64,000 nt of DNA. Source: Colwellia marinimaniae (GTDB lineage Bacteria > Pseudomonadota > Gammaproteobacteria > Enterobacterales > Alteromonadaceae). The stretch's first letter is position 1. The number at the start of each line of letters is the position of its first letter. A program made the translations under genes and the position numbers. The notes under the pieces were generated by a model that was not told the origin of the DNA, ran no database searches, and saw only the letters and a program-made list of their open reading frames with translations. The stretch is from assembly GCF_002207865.1 (NCBI RefSeq), contig NZ_BDQM01000003.1:124001-188000 (forward strand), read 5' to 3'. This document shows, piece by piece, positions 19,439 to 29,868 of this stretch.

Positions 19439-20002
19439 TTACCAATTACTTTGTGCAATGATTTCGGCCGCCCGCTTATGGTATAAAGGCAAATGAATAA
19501 TGGCTTGAGTATCGGCATTCAGTTTCCCCCATGAAGCAATAAATTCGCCCGCAGGAATGTCAGCACGAACTGGGAATTTAAAGTTACTATGAGCGTATAT
19601 TTTTTCCGCTTTTTTAGTGGTTAAAAATTCAATGAATTTAATGGCATTATCAACATTTTTAGCCGAGTGAGTGAGGGCTGCGCCACTAATATTTACATGG
19701 CTACCAATCTCTGTGGTTTGTGGTAAGACAATGCCAATTTTTTGATAGGTGTCACGATCACTTTGTTTAATGCTATTTGATAACATGCCATAGTAATAGC
19801 TGTTGGCTATGGCAATATCGCAATCGCCCCGAGCGACTTTTCGCATTTGATCTCTGTCGTTACCATTGGGTCGCATGGCTAAATTATGACTGAAATTTTG
19901 TATCCAATTTTTAGTCCAATCCTCACCGTAGTGATAAATAAAGCTAGCTACCATAGCGCGATTATAAAAATGGTTACCCGCTCGACTACATATTCTTCCC
20001 TG
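19439..20002 (-). pseudogene. Truncated iron(III) ABC transporter substrate-binding protein (FbpA/FutA type)
   Basis: The C-terminal half of a periplasmic ferric-iron-binding protein. The frame reads from the right edge as QGRICSRAGNHFYNRAMVASF, which matches the family's KICTRSxxNxYNQSLVAS region, continues through GDCDIAIANSYYYGML (iron-binding tyrosine pair) and ends normally at 19439. Everything upstream, including the signal peptide and first half, is missing: at about 19996-20002 the sequence switches to a divergent EAL-domain gene. Any protein made would start inside the domain and lack export, so I call it a pseudogene created by a deletion. Confidence 0.8.
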
Positions 20003-20701
20003 ATGAATTTATTGCGGTTGCAGAAGAAACCGGTCTTATTCATATGCTAGGTAAGTGGCTTATTGAGTCAACTTGTGCACAACTAGCACTATGGCTAGCG
20101 AGATATGGCGAACAAAATTGTCCATACATTAGTATCAATGTTTCACCAATTCAGTTGGCACAAGATGAAGTGGTCGATCAAATAGCTAAAAGCCTTATGG
20201 CAATATAATGTTCCTAGTAAATTATTAGCGGTAGAACTGACGGAGTCGGCGCTTATTGATAATAAAGCTATCGTTAAAAACAACTTAGCCCGTTTGCAAA
20301 AACTTGATGTCAAAATGTTTTTAGATGACTTTGGTACCGGCTTTTCATCTTTGTCTTTATTACGCGACTTCCCCATTGATGTTTTGAAAATAGACCGCAG
20401 TTTTATCTCTGACATTGCCTTTAATGAAACACATCAAGACTCAAAAAAATTAGTTAAGGCAATGATTAACATGGTCAAAGCGCTGAATATGCAAGTGGTT
20501 GCTGAAGGTGTAGAAGACTTAAAGACGTTAAACTGGCTTAATGATGCTGGTTGTCATTTAATACAGGGCTACTACTTCTCCAAGCCAATTGCGCGAGAAA
20601 ACTTAGATGATTACTTAACCAAACAAGTGAAACTCAATGCTATAATTACAACCGACAAAGAGCAGCAATACCAATTTTTAGCACTCTTGGCGGAAGCTTA
20701 A
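19996..20701 (+). pseudogene. Truncated and frameshifted EAL-domain gene
   Basis: Remains of a cyclic di-GMP phosphodiesterase. From the junction it reads FPDEFIAVAEETGLIHMLGKWL and YISINVSPIQLAQDE, then meets a +1 frameshift at about 20197 (one extra A between the codons for Leu and Trp of KSL-WQYNVPS). The shifted frame continues with ELTES, DDFGTGFSSL, KIDRSFI, EGVED and QGYYFSKP to a normal stop. The N-terminal quarter with the EAL motif itself is absent. Loss of the start plus a frameshift makes it nonfunctional. Confidence 0.85.
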
Positions 20702-20789
20702 TTTTTGCGGATATGGTTAGTTAATTAAAAATATCTGTGTGAGCTACTAAAAATTAATTGTCGCCAAAAGCCAACTATAGCGGTTAACG

Positions 20790-21196
20790 ATAACCGACGC
20801 ATTAACCCGCCGCTTTAATCGACGTCACTTTGATGAATACTGCCACAGCGAATGAGTAGTGCCAATAGAGGCCATGAATTATTAGCACTGGTAATCCATC
20901 GGCATTGATCATTTTAAAAGCTATAACGATGCTTTTAGCCATCCTGCCGGTGATGTTGCCCTTGTTGCACTAGCAAATTTATTAAAAATACAAATGAAGC
21001 GGGGGTAACGATGCAGTTTTCCGCTGGGGTGGCGAGGAATTCACCCTGCTATATCAAGGGAAAAGCGAATAAAAAGCATTAATATTAAGCGAAGATATTC
21101 GGGTCGCAGTGGCGTGTTTGAATGAACATGGTGCCATTGAACAAAAAATATGGTATCTGCAGGGGGGGATTGTTAATTCCGCTATGATAAACTGAT
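20790..21196 (+). pseudogene. Degenerate GGDEF-domain gene
   Basis: Pieces of a diguanylate cyclase in one orientation but several frames: DALTRRFNRRHFDEY from about 20796, then a stop and frame change, IGIDHFKSYNDAFSHPAGD from about 20899, a TAA at the end of KIQMKRG, and after another shift NDAVFRWGGEEFTLLYQGKSE ending in TAA. A low-identity tail continues to 21196. At least two frameshifts and two stops make it dead. No start region is recognisable in 20702-20789. It probably belonged to a separate gene from the EAL remnant just upstream. Confidence 0.8.
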
Positions 21197-21218
21197 AGCC
21201 TTAAGCTATCAGTTTATC
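21186..21218. other. Long perfect inverted repeat downstream of pepD
   Basis: GATAAACTGATAGC and GCTATCAGTTTATC are perfect 14-base arms around CTTAA. It lies 16 bases beyond the pepD stop on the minus strand. No strong T-run follows on either strand, so it may be a Rho-independent terminator of weak type or an mRNA 3' stabiliser. Confidence 0.6.
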
Positions 21219-21233
21219 AATATTGTCTTGCTG

Positions 21234-22697
21234 TTATTTTTTGGGAATATTAGCTAATACCGCGACTAATAATTGCCAATATAGCGCTACTGTGGCAATT
21301 TCAATTTTTTCGTCTGGTGAGTGAGGAAACTTAATTGTTGGTCCAATAGAGACCATATCCCAATGTGGATACGCGGTTTTAAATAAGCCACACTCTAAAC
21401 CAGCATGAATTACCATAACCGCAGGTACTTTATTAAATATATCTTGGTAAGTATCACGTACCGTCTGCATGATGGCAGAATCGGTATTAGGCTGCCAACC
21501 AGGGTATGCGCCGGAGAATACAATGTTCGCACCAGCCAGTTCAAAAACAGATTGTACCGTGCGTTGAGTTTCTAAGCTGCCATCGTCATGCAAGCTACGA
21601 ATTAATACCATGGCACTGAAGTTTTTCCCTCTGGTTCGTATTACACCTAAGTTTAGTGAGGTCTCTACAATACCTTCAATATCATCACTCATCCGCATGA
21701 CACCATTTGGACAAGCATTCAGCGCTCGTAAAATGGCGGCTTGTGTTGCTTTTGTCCAACACTGCTCAAAATCTTCTGGTGAAATTAATAACATATCTAT
21801 ATCAGTTTCAATGGCACCAAGATTTGTTCTAATAGTTGCTAAATAGTTGGCTAGAGCGGCCTTTAAGGCGTCAACTTTATCGTTAGCAATAACAAAACTG
21901 GCATTCGCTTCCCGAGGAATAGCATTACGTAAGCTACCACCATTTAATTCAGTTAGGCTAATATCAAACTCATTAGAGGCATTTAATAGAAAACGCACTA
22001 ATAACTTGTTAGCGTTGGCACGGCCAGTGTGAATATCAACACCAGAATGGCCGCCTTTTAAACCAGAGATAGATAAGTTGAAAGCTTGGTAATCGTGAGC
22101 AACATCGGTAAAAGCTAATGGAAAAGTGGCACTACCATCAATGCCACCAGCACAACCCATGTAAACTTCGCCTTCTTGCTCCGAATCAGTGTTGATTAAA
22201 ATATCACCGTCAAGCCAACCCGCTTCTAAGCCAAATGCCCCGGTCATGCCCGCTTCTTCATCAATGGTTACCAGAACTTCTAATGGCCCATGAGGAATAT
22301 CATCACTGGCTAAAATAGCTAAGGCTGAAGCTAAACCAACACCGTTGTCAGCACCTAAGGTTGTGCCTTCAGCCGTTACCCAATCACCAGACTCGATAAT
22401 ATATGGCTTAATGGGATCGGTTAAAAAATCATGGTCTGTGTCATTGTTTTTTTGTGGCACCATATCCATATGTGCTTGTAAGATAATACCTTTGCGATCT
22501 TCCATACCTTTGGTTGCTGGTTTTTTAATAAATAAGTTACCAACGGCATCTTCTTTAATGGCTAAACCAAGCTCTTTTGCCCAGCTTTGTATCCATAAAG
22601 ATATCTCTTGTTCATGTTTCGACGGATGTGGAATACTGCAAATTTTTTCAAATAATTGCCACAAGCGGGCAGGTTTTAATTGAGAGAGAGCACTCAT
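21234..22697 (-). CDS. pepD: Aminoacyl-histidine dipeptidase (peptidase D)
   Basis: Zinc metallopeptidase of family M20C that cleaves dipeptides such as Xaa-His in the cytoplasm. The 487-residue length matches. Metal ligands are visible in order: QAHMDMV (His), TTLGADNGVG (bridging Asp), TIDEEAGMTGAFG (catalytic Glu pair), INTDSEQEG (Asp), and the C-terminal VIHAGLECGLF (His). The dimerisation or lid domain lies between about residues 200 and 390 (SGLKGGHSGVDIHTGRANA). It lies downstream of slmA on the same strand after a 97-base gap, a neighbour different from the enteric arrangement. Confidence 0.95.
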   Translation of the reverse strand: MSALSQLKPARLWQLFEKICSIPHPSKHEQEISLWIQSWAKELGLAIKEDAVGNLFIKKPATKGMEDRKGIILQAHMDMVPQKNNDTDHDFLTDPIKPYIIESGDWVTAEGTTLGADNGVGLASALAILASDDIPHGPLEVLVTIDEEAGMTGAFGLEAGWLDGDILINTDSEQEGEVYMGCAGGIDGSATFPLAFTDVAHDYQAFNLSISGLKGGHSGVDIHTGRANANKLLVRFLLNASNEFDISLTELNGGSLRNAIPREANASFVIANDKVDALKAALANYLATIRTNLGAIETDIDMLLISPEDFEQCWTKATQAAILRALNACPNGVMRMSDDIEGIVETSLNLGVIRTRGKNFSAMVLIRSLHDDGSLETQRTVQSVFELAGANIVFSGAYPGWQPNTDSAIMQTVRDTYQDIFNKVPAVMVIHAGLECGLFKTAYPHWDMVSIGPTIKFPHSPDEKIEIATVALYWQLLVAVLANIPKK

Positions 22698-22793
22698 AGG
22701 TTTCCTTGGGAATATTAAGATTATTTACTGTAAAGAGCAGGTACAGCCGATGTTAGCCTGCCTACAGCTGAGATGATGACAGTATTATTACTA

Positions 22794-23390
22794 TTATTTG
22801 TCGGCCATTAAAAATTGCCATTGTTCATTAAAGTCAGCGCTTGGTTTTTTACTATAACCTGAGCGGACAAATCGGCTCATTTTACCTTCAGCGAAAGCAA
22901 CAAGTAAGCTAGCTAAAGCGGCTTCACTAATAGTAAATGTTTTACCTTCACGTAGTTTGCGTTCACGTAAAACTTGTTTGAATTGCGATTCTAATTTTTC
23001 AAAAAATTGATGAACTCTACTACGTAAGCGTTCATTTTCACCCATTAAGGCATCACCCGCTAAAATTCGGCACATGCCAGGATTACGCTCAGAAAAAATT
23101 AATAAAACATGCATGATATGATGGCATCTTACTAAGGCTTCTTTATGATCCGCTAGGATTAAATTGATACGAGAAAAAATAGATTCCTCAATAAAATCGA
23201 TTAAACCTTCAAACATGCGCGCTTTTGACGGGAAGTGCCGGTATAAAGCCGCTTCTGAAAATCCGACTTCAGCGGCTAACTTTGCCGTAGTGATACGCTG
23301 CCCAGGACAGTTTTCTAACATTAACGCTAAGGATTCTAATATTTGGTGTTTACGGTTTGGCTTTTTGCTTTTACTTTGTGTGGCGACCAT
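22794..23390 (-). CDS. slmA: Nucleoid occlusion factor SlmA
   Basis: TetR-fold DNA-binding protein that blocks FtsZ ring assembly over the chromosome. The 198-residue protein follows the SlmA pattern: [15 protein letters not shown], the helix-turn-helix [32 protein letters not shown] in adjoining parts, [33 protein letters not shown] and [18 protein letters not shown] near the end. Position beside coaBC and radC is conserved. In enteric bacteria dut lies between coaBC and slmA; here the two genes are only 70 bases apart with no dut. Confidence 0.95.
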   Translation of the reverse strand: MVATQSKSKKPNRKHQILESLALMLENCPGQRITTAKLAAEVGFSEAALYRHFPSKARMFEGLIDFIEESIFSRINLILADHKEALVRCHHIMHVLLIFSERNPGMCRILAGDALMGENERLRSRVHQFFEKLESQFKQVLRERKLREGKTFTISEAALASLLVAFAEGKMSRFVRSGYSKKPSADFNEQWQFLMADK

Positions 23391-23460
23391 AGTTAAATAT
23401 TCTCTATTGTTATGTCCGTTAAGCTTGAGGACCTAGCCCGATGTTAAAGTCATTAAGCTA

Positions 23461-24672
23461 TTATGGCTTAGTACTTTTTGCTAGGTAATGCTGATTGATT
23501 AAGGACACGAGTTTTGTAGCTATAACTTGTTTATTTGCCAAAGGAATTTCTATTTCATCAAACGCACTATAAAGGGTTAAGGCGTTATCATCACTGTTAA
23601 AACCTTGTCCAGCTTTAGCGACATCATTGGCCGCGATTAAATCTAAATTTTTACGCTTTAATTTACCACGTGCATAGTGTGCTATATTTTGCGTTTCAGC
23701 AGCAAAACCAACGATAAACGGTTTATTGGCTAACTTTGCCACATCAGCAACAATATCTTGGTTTTTGACCAAGGAAAGTTGCATATGCTCATTGTCTTTC
23801 TTGATTTTTTCCTTGGCAATATCTGCAACGCGATAATCAGCAACCGCAGCACAAGCGATAAAAGTAGTGCCTTGAGGCGCGTAAGTTAGCGCTTGTTGGT
23901 ACATTTGTTCGGCGCTAGTGACTTCAATAAGCTCACAGCCTCTGGGCGCGGATATATTTACCGGGCCAGAAATTAAGGTTACTTTAGCGCCCGCACGCAA
24001 CGCAGCATGAGCAATGGCATAGCCCATTTTACCCGAACTATAGTTAGAAATATAACGTACTGGGTCTATCGCTTCACGTGTTGGTCCGGCAGTAATAACC
24101 CAATGTTGGTCTTGCAAGTATTTGTCGGCAAAAAAATCACTACTCAGGGTTACCAATTCATCAACTTCTAGCATACGACCTAAGCCGATATCACCACAAG
24201 CCTGTTCACCAGCACCGGGCCCCCAAATATGCAGTCCCCATTGTTTTAAGGTATTGATATTTGCTTGCGTTGCTTTGGCATGCCACATTTGCTGATTCAT
24301 TGCTGGGGCAATGGCGATTGGTGCGCTGGTAGCTAAACATAAAGTAGCTAATAAATCATTGGCCATACCTGCGGCTATCCGCGCAATAATATCGGCAGTC
24401 GCCGGAGCTATGACAATCAAATCAGCCCATTTAGCCAGTTCAATATGTCCCATGGCAAGCTCAGCCTGACTATCGAGTAAGCTATCTGAAACATGATTCC
24501 CAGAGACTACTTGCAGCGTTAAGGGGGTAATAAAGGCTTTGGCACCGTCGGTCATAACTACGCGTACATCTGCGCCATGATCTTTAAGTCGACGGACTAA
24601 TTCTGGTGTCTTGTAGGCTGCGATACCGCCAGTAATACCCAGCACTATTTTTTTGTCCTGAAGAGTTTGCAT
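23461..24672 (-). CDS. coaBC: Bifunctional phosphopantothenoylcysteine decarboxylase/synthetase
   Basis: Catalyses two successive steps of coenzyme A synthesis: CTP-dependent joining of cysteine to phosphopantothenate (CoaB) and FMN-dependent decarboxylation (CoaC). The 403-residue fusion has the CoaC domain first ([18 protein letters not shown], the [20 protein letters not shown] flavin site, and APAMNQQMW with the active region) and CoaB from about residue 190 ([29 protein letters not shown] in parts, and VGFAAET). It is divergent from radC and upstream of slmA on the minus strand. Confidence 0.96.
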   Translation of the reverse strand: MQTLQDKKIVLGITGGIAAYKTPELVRRLKDHGADVRVVMTDGAKAFITPLTLQVVSGNHVSDSLLDSQAELAMGHIELAKWADLIVIAPATADIIARIAAGMANDLLATLCLATSAPIAIAPAMNQQMWHAKATQANINTLKQWGLHIWGPGAGEQACGDIGLGRMLEVDELVTLSSDFFADKYLQDQHWVITAGPTREAIDPVRYISNYSSGKMGYAIAHAALRAGAKVTLISGPVNISAPRGCELIEVTSAEQMYQQALTYAPQGTTFIACAAVADYRVADIAKEKIKKDNEHMQLSLVKNQDIVADVAKLANKPFIVGFAAETQNIAHYARGKLKRKNLDLIAANDVAKAGQGFNSDDNALTLYSAFDEIEIPLANKQVIATKLVSLINQHYLAKSTKP

Positions 24673-24806
24673 AACCTGCTAATCTTAAAGTTAACAATAA
24701 TATCGATAAGATAACATTTATTGGCATTATTTAGAAATAACTGTTGCTAAATAATGACAGTAACTAACCGATAAAAGTAGATAAAATGTAAAGCAAGGAT
24801 GCAATT

Positions 24807-25559
24807 ATGTTAAAAGGATCAGTGTTGAAGGCATCGTCATTAAATGAAGCACCGTTAAAGTACAGTGTGTTAAAAGATTGGCCGGAACTGGAAAGGCCAA
24901 GAGAAAAGCTGCTCCACTTGGGCCCATCGAGTTTAAGTGATGCTGAGTTGTTGGCGATATTTTTACGTACTGGGGTAAAAGGCTGTCATGTGGTCGATCT
25001 GGCTCGGCAGTTATTACTTAGTTTTGGTAGTCTAGGTGCTGTTTTTTCTGCCAGTCAGGAAGACTTTTGCGCTAGGCATGGACTTGGTATGGCCAAATAC
25101 GTGCAATTGCAAGCTTGTTTAGAAATGTCTAAACGTTATTTAGCTGAGAAAATGAGAGAAAGTGACTATTCTTTAACCTCTTCACAAGCAACTCGGGACT
25201 ATTTATTAAGTGAGTTACGCTTTGAAAACCGTGAAATATTTGCGGTGTTATTTTTAGACAATCAACATCAAGTGTTAGCTTTTGAACGGCTCTTTTTTGG
25301 CACACTTGATGCGGCCGCCGTGTATCCTAGAGTTGTGGTGGAGCAAGCCTTAAAACACCATGCCGCGGCAGTGATTTTAACACATAACCACCCTTCTGGT
25401 ATTGCCGAAGCCAGTCTTGCCGATAAACAAATAACCAATAAATTAATTCAGGCGCTACAGTTAATTGATGTGCGTGTCTTGGACCATATTATTGTTGCGG
25501 GCAATCAATGTTACTCGTTTGCAGAACACAATGACATTCCCTCGTTTAAAGGAAAATAG
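24807..25559 (+). CDS. radC: RadC family JAMM/MPN+ protein
   Basis: A 250-residue protein with an N-terminal helix-hairpin-helix-like region ([27 protein letters not shown]) and a C-terminal JAMM metalloprotease-like domain. The metal motif ILTHNHPSG followed by D gives the expected HxHxxGx(n)D ligands, and the upstream Glu lies in the [16 protein letters not shown] segment. Despite the name, a direct repair role has not been established for the family. It is divergent from coaBC. In many gammaproteobacteria rpmB follows directly; here three extra genes intervene. Confidence 0.95.
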   Translation: MLKGSVLKASSLNEAPLKYSVLKDWPELERPREKLLHLGPSSLSDAELLAIFLRTGVKGCHVVDLARQLLLSFGSLGAVFSASQEDFCARHGLGMAKYVQLQACLEMSKRYLAEKMRESDYSLTSSQATRDYLLSELRFENREIFAVLFLDNQHQVLAFERLFFGTLDAAAVYPRVVVEQALKHHAAAVILTHNHPSGIAEASLADKQITNKLIQALQLIDVRVLDHIIVAGNQCYSFAEHNDIPSFKGK

Positions 25560-25645
25560 CGGATAATTTGCTAAAAACTGGAAAGACAATTACTTTTAAT
25601 TAGGAACCCCTAGTTAAAATTTACTAAGTAAAGAAGGATCATCTG

Positions 25646-25957
25646 ATGACTGATAGTAATGGCGAGGGAAAAGAACGTCGAAAATCATTTCGTTTAGATA
25701 TGGAAAAAGAGTTGGTGGATATTGTTTGGACCGATGAAAATGGTAAAGAGCATAATAAAAAAATTGCTTGTTTAGACTTTGCCCGTGGCGGATTGAAATT
25801 AGATTGTGACGAAAGTTTACCCGCTAATACCGCAGTAACCGTGGTCTTTAAATCGACCAATGCCAGTAATAAAAAGCTGTATAGCAAAGTGCTGCGCAGT
25901 ATTAAACAAGAGAATGGTTGGTTTGAAATCACCCTAGTGCTGGATAAAGATGCTTAG
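25646..25957 (+). CDS. PilZ-like cyclic di-GMP-binding protein
   Basis: A 103-residue single-domain protein. The RxxxR motif is present as RRKSFRLD (R12 and R16), and the second motif reads DFARGGLKLDCD in place of the usual D/NxSxxG, with Ala where Ser is typical. Beta-rich segments follow (AVTVVFKS, KLYSKVLRSIKQENGWFEITLVL). Cyclic di-GMP binding is likely but the Ala substitution makes it less certain. An AGAAGG ribosome site precedes the ATG. It sits between radC and a ParA-like ATPase, 97 bases upstream of the latter, and may share its transcript. Confidence 0.8.
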   Translation: MTDSNGEGKERRKSFRLDMEKELVDIVWTDENGKEHNKKIACLDFARGGLKLDCDESLPANTAVTVVFKSTNASNKKLYSKVLRSIKQENGWFEITLVLDKDA

Positions 25958-26054
25958 CCATATCGGCTTATTGAGTGAAAGCAATATGGTGAAATTGAAC
26001 TACAATTAGCACGGGAAGATGTTAATTATATTGTGGTAAAGGACGGTACTAAGC

Positions 26055-26723
26055 ATGATGATATTAGTGGGTGGCGAAAAAGGCGGCAGTGGTAAAAGCT
26101 GTTTAGCTCAAAATTTAGCGGTATATTTCGCCTCAAATAAGAAAGCAATTGTGTTAATGGTGGATTGTGATCCGCAAAGAACAACTTCAGATTGGATACA
26201 AATCAGAAATGGTGATCCCTCATTACCCTCCATTAACTGTATTCAATTGTATGGGAAAATTCGTAATGATTTACTGAGCTTAGTACAACATTATGACTAC
26301 GTTATTGTTGATTGTGGTGGCCAAGATAACCTGGCCTTGCGTGCTGCTATGTCGGTTGCTGATCACGTTATTATCCCCTTAAGACCAAAAAGACGGGATT
26401 TAAAAACAGTACCTCATATGGAAGATATGCTAAGTACCTGTAAAATGGTCAATCCAAAAATGATGGCCTCTTTTGTTATTACCCAGTGCCCATCATTACC
26501 CAACCAAGCAAAGAGAATTCTTGAAGCAAAAGAAGTGTGTAGCTCATATGGCATTAACGTTTTAGATGCCGTAACCTATAATCGAAACGTTTATGATGAT
26601 AGTGAAGAGCAGGGTTCTTCCGTTATTGAAATAGATCCCACAGGTAAGGCTGCCCTAGAGATGATTGCTATAGCCGAAGAATTATTGGCAATGGAACCGG
26701 ATAATTTGCATGAGTTTAACTGA
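26055..26723 (+). CDS. ParA/MinD-like ATPase of an orphan partition pair
   Basis: A 222-residue deviant Walker ATPase. The N-terminus reads MILVGGEKGGSGKSCLAQNLA, with the signature lysine of the family, KGGSGKS. The switch motifs follow as MVDCDPQRTTSDW (Walker A') and YVIVDCGGQDN (Walker B). No N-terminal DNA-binding extension is present, so it is the short type found with small plasmid partition systems or with protein-positioning ATPases. Two start codons are adjacent (26055, 26058). It overlaps the next gene, a ribbon-helix-helix protein, by 14 bases, the classic layout of a ParA with a small DNA-binding partner. No plasmid replication gene is near. Function could be segregation of a mobile unit or positioning of a cellular cargo. 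Confidence 0.85.
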   Translation: MMILVGGEKGGSGKSCLAQNLAVYFASNKKAIVLMVDCDPQRTTSDWIQIRNGDPSLPSINCIQLYGKIRNDLLSLVQHYDYVIVDCGGQDNLALRAAMSVADHVIIPLRPKRRDLKTVPHMEDMLSTCKMVNPKMMASFVITQCPSLPNQAKRILEAKEVCSSYGINVLDAVTYNRNVYDDSEEQGSSVIEIDPTGKAALEMIAIAEELLAMEPDNLHEFN

Positions 26724-27144
26724 TTTAAAGAAAAGCAAGGATGGCAAGGTAAAAAGGAAAAACTTCACTATTGATGAGTTTATCTCTGATGCTGAAGATT
26801 ATGCCAAAGGTGCGCCTAAAATTGTTAGTGAGCTAACAAACGAAGGCACTTGCCATAAGTTAAACCTTAAGCAAGCTATCAGTGAAGCAAAGCGCTATGT
26901 TGAAATGACAGAAATTGAACATCAGCAAGCAGAAGGCGTTAAAGTAGGTGTTAGAAATAAGACCAATAAACCTTTTCGGCGGGCAACTTTTACTTTAAGC
27001 GAAGAGGCTATTGACCAGCTTCATGATTTATCTGAAGGTTCAGACTTGGCTAAATCACATATATTGCGTATTCTTATTGATGAATTGTGTAATAAAGAAC
27101 AAAATGAGCAATTAAAGAAGTTATTACAATCAAGAATTGGTTAA
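26710..27144 (+). CDS. Small ParB-like partner with predicted ribbon-helix-helix domain
   Basis: Not assigned to a named family. The 144-residue protein begins with a Lys-rich segment (TDLKKSKDGKVKRKNFTIDEF). A middle helical part follows, and from about residue 95 a stretch FRRATFTLSEEAIDQLHDLSEGSDLAKSHILRILID (in adjoining parts) has the beta-strand plus two-helix pattern of ribbon-helix-helix DNA-binding proteins such as ParG or omega. It overlaps the upstream ParA gene by 14 bases. By analogy it would bind a centromere-like site and stimulate the ATPase; this is inference. A terminator follows, separating it from rpmB. Confidence 0.7.
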   Translation: MSLTDLKKSKDGKVKRKNFTIDEFISDAEDYAKGAPKIVSELTNEGTCHKLNLKQAISEAKRYVEMTEIEHQQAEGVKVGVRNKTNKPFRRATFTLSEEAIDQLHDLSEGSDLAKSHILRILIDELCNKEQNEQLKKLLQSRIG

Positions 27145-27206
27145 TTTTCCAGATTTTAACTGAAATTTGTTGACTTTTTACCCTTAAAAGAGACAATATT
27201 TAGTCG

Positions 27207-27237
27207 AAAGCTCACTATTTAGCTGAGCTTTTTCTTT
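27207..27237 (+). terminator. Intrinsic terminator after the ParA/RHH pair
   Basis: AAAGCTCA (27207-27214) pairs with TGAGCTTT (27224-27231) and is followed by TTTCTTTC. It closes the PilZ-ParA-RHH unit before rpmB. Confidence 0.8.
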
Positions 27238-27353
27238 CTATATCCTATTTAACTATATGAAACTTAGTGAAAACTACTATTTTTGTAGTATTTTTCTATT
27301 AAGACTAGTATTAGTTAATCAGTTTCTCTATAATATGCCACCTTTTTCAGGAT

Positions 27354-27373
27354 CCCGAGACGACGGTCTTGGG
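27354..27373 (+). promoter_or_regulatory. Stem-loop in the rpmB leader
   Basis: CCCGAGAC and GTCTTGGG form an eight-pair stem (one G-T pair) around GACG, 42 bases before the rpmB start and downstream of a TATAAT box at 27329-27334. It may act in leader regulation of the rpmB-rpmG operon; that is inference. Confidence 0.5.
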
Positions 27374-27414
27374 GAAAATATAGCTCGAGCTGAAATTAAT
27401 ATTGGAGTACTCAC

Positions 27415-27651
27415 ATGTCTAAAGTTTGCCAAGTAACAGGCAAAGTGCCAATGGTTGGAAACAACCGTTCTCACGCAAGAAACGCGACTCGTCGTCGTTT
27501 TTTACCTAACCTTCAATCTCACCGTTTTTGGGTTGAGAGTGAAAATCGTTTCGTTAAATTACGTTTAACTCCGAAAGGAATGCGTATTATCGATAAAAAA
27601 GGTATTGATGTTGTTTTAGCAGACATCCGTGCCCGTGGCGAAAAAGTTTAA
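27415..27651 (+). CDS. rpmB: 50S ribosomal protein L28
   Basis: Large-subunit ribosomal protein of 78 residues, the usual length. The sequence [20 protein letters not shown] and the Arg-rich [20 protein letters not shown] segment are diagnostic. The ribosome site is TTGGAG just upstream. rpmG follows after 27 bases, so the two form the conserved rpmB-rpmG operon. Confidence 0.98.
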   Translation: MSKVCQVTGKVPMVGNNRSHARNATRRRFLPNLQSHRFWVESENRFVKLRLTPKGMRIIDKKGIDVVLADIRARGEKV

Positions 27652-27678
27652 TAACTTTATTATTCTAAGGAAAATACT

Positions 27679-27834
27679 ATGCGCGATAAAATTCGTTTAG
27701 TTTCTAGTGCTGGTACTGGTCATTTTTATACTACTGATAAGAATAAAAGGACTATGCCTGAGAAAATGGAAATCAAGAAATTTGATCCAACCATTCGCAA
27801 GCACGTAATGTATAAAGAAGCTAAAATTAAGTAA
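27679..27834 (+). CDS. rpmG: 50S ribosomal protein L33
   Basis: A 51-residue ribosomal protein with start [19 protein letters not shown] and end [19 protein letters not shown], typical of gammaproteobacterial L33. The zinc-ribbon cysteines of some L33 forms are absent, so it is the cysteine-free form. AAGGA lies 8 bases before the ATG. It is the second gene of the rpmB-rpmG operon and is followed by a strong terminator. Confidence 0.98.
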   Translation: MRDKIRLVSSAGTGHFYTTDKNKRTMPEKMEIKKFDPTIRKHVMYKEAKIK

Positions 27835-27852
27835 TTAATTTCTGTTTCTAGT

Positions 27853-27880
27853 AAAAGCCCGGTTCTTACCGGGTTTTTTT
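27853..27880 (+). terminator. Intrinsic terminator after rpmG
   Basis: CCCGGT and ACCGGG arms around TCTT, preceded by an A-run and followed by seven T residues. Confidence 0.9.
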
Positions 27881-27989
27881 ATGTCTGAATTAGGGTATTG
27901 AGCGAGCATATGGGTGTGTAGAGTTGTTATACGCGCTATTTTTTAAAAAGTTCAGTATCATACCTGCATAGTTAACTTGGAATATTTGT

Positions 27990-28490
27990 ATGAAATTATC
28001 TCGGACCGGATGGAATAATGTCATTATTTTTTCAGTAATGACGATAATTTTAGTGATTAATGCCACTAATAACAAACTCTTCCCAAAAGAAGAACATGAA
28101 AATACGGCCGAACAATTAATACTGCCACAACATAGTGTTATTTTAACACTAGCAATAGATTTGTCAGCAAGGCAACAGGTGTTATTTGAACGTGTCGGTC
28201 GCAGTTGGCAACTAACGGCTAAAGGTATTATGTTGGTAAAAACTGAACAGCAAATTGAGCAGATGATGTTTGCTTGGCAACAGAGCACTGGCTTAGTACA
28301 AGCAGCAGAAATTGTCATTGATAGCGAGCAAGCAATTAACGTGGAAATTTCTTTAGCAGGGGAGTCGCAAGCGCGAACTTTTATGTTATATCCGCTCAAT
28401 GATCAATTATTAATTTATCAGCAACAAGGTAACACTTGGTTAGCCTTACCTCCGGCACTCGCCCAGCAGTTATTACCTATTAGTTTGTAG
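27990..28490 (+). CDS. Membrane-anchored protein of unknown function
   Basis: Not recognised. The 166-residue protein has one N-terminal hydrophobic segment (VIIFSVMTIILVINAT, residues ~10-26) and then a soluble, probably periplasmic domain of alternating strands and helices with no cysteines or known motif. It lies between rpmG and mutM, in the same direction, and mutM starts 48 bases after its stop, so the two may be cotranscribed. Confidence 0.75.
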   Translation: MKLSRTGWNNVIIFSVMTIILVINATNNKLFPKEEHENTAEQLILPQHSVILTLAIDLSARQQVLFERVGRSWQLTAKGIMLVKTEQQIEQMMFAWQQSTGLVQAAEIVIDSEQAINVEISLAGESQARTFMLYPLNDQLLIYQQQGNTWLALPPALAQQLLPISL

Positions 28491-28538
28491 TCGTTTAGTT
28501 TTAAAATAACGTTTGCAACTTTTTACTAAGAAGAAATT

Positions 28539-29827
<1,289 letters not shown>

Positions 29828-29868
29828 CTACTGTTTTCTTAATGGTTGTTAAGCGTTATTGTAATGCT

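Noticed and set aside
19996..21196. One composite GGDEF-EAL protein gene
   Set aside because: The EAL fragment comes first and ends with a normal C-terminus and stop, whereas GGDEF normally precedes EAL; the two are better read as separate dead genes.
26055..27144. Integrated plasmid
   Set aside because: ParA and a DNA-binding partner suggest it, but there is no replication, mobilisation, integrase or attachment site around them, and the flanking genes are conserved housekeeping genes.
27890..28399. Long minus-strand open frame opposite the unknown gene at 27990
   Set aside because: It has no ribosome site and consists of cysteine- and serine-rich low-complexity translation typical of an antisense shadow; the plus-strand frame has a start, a membrane anchor and normal composition.
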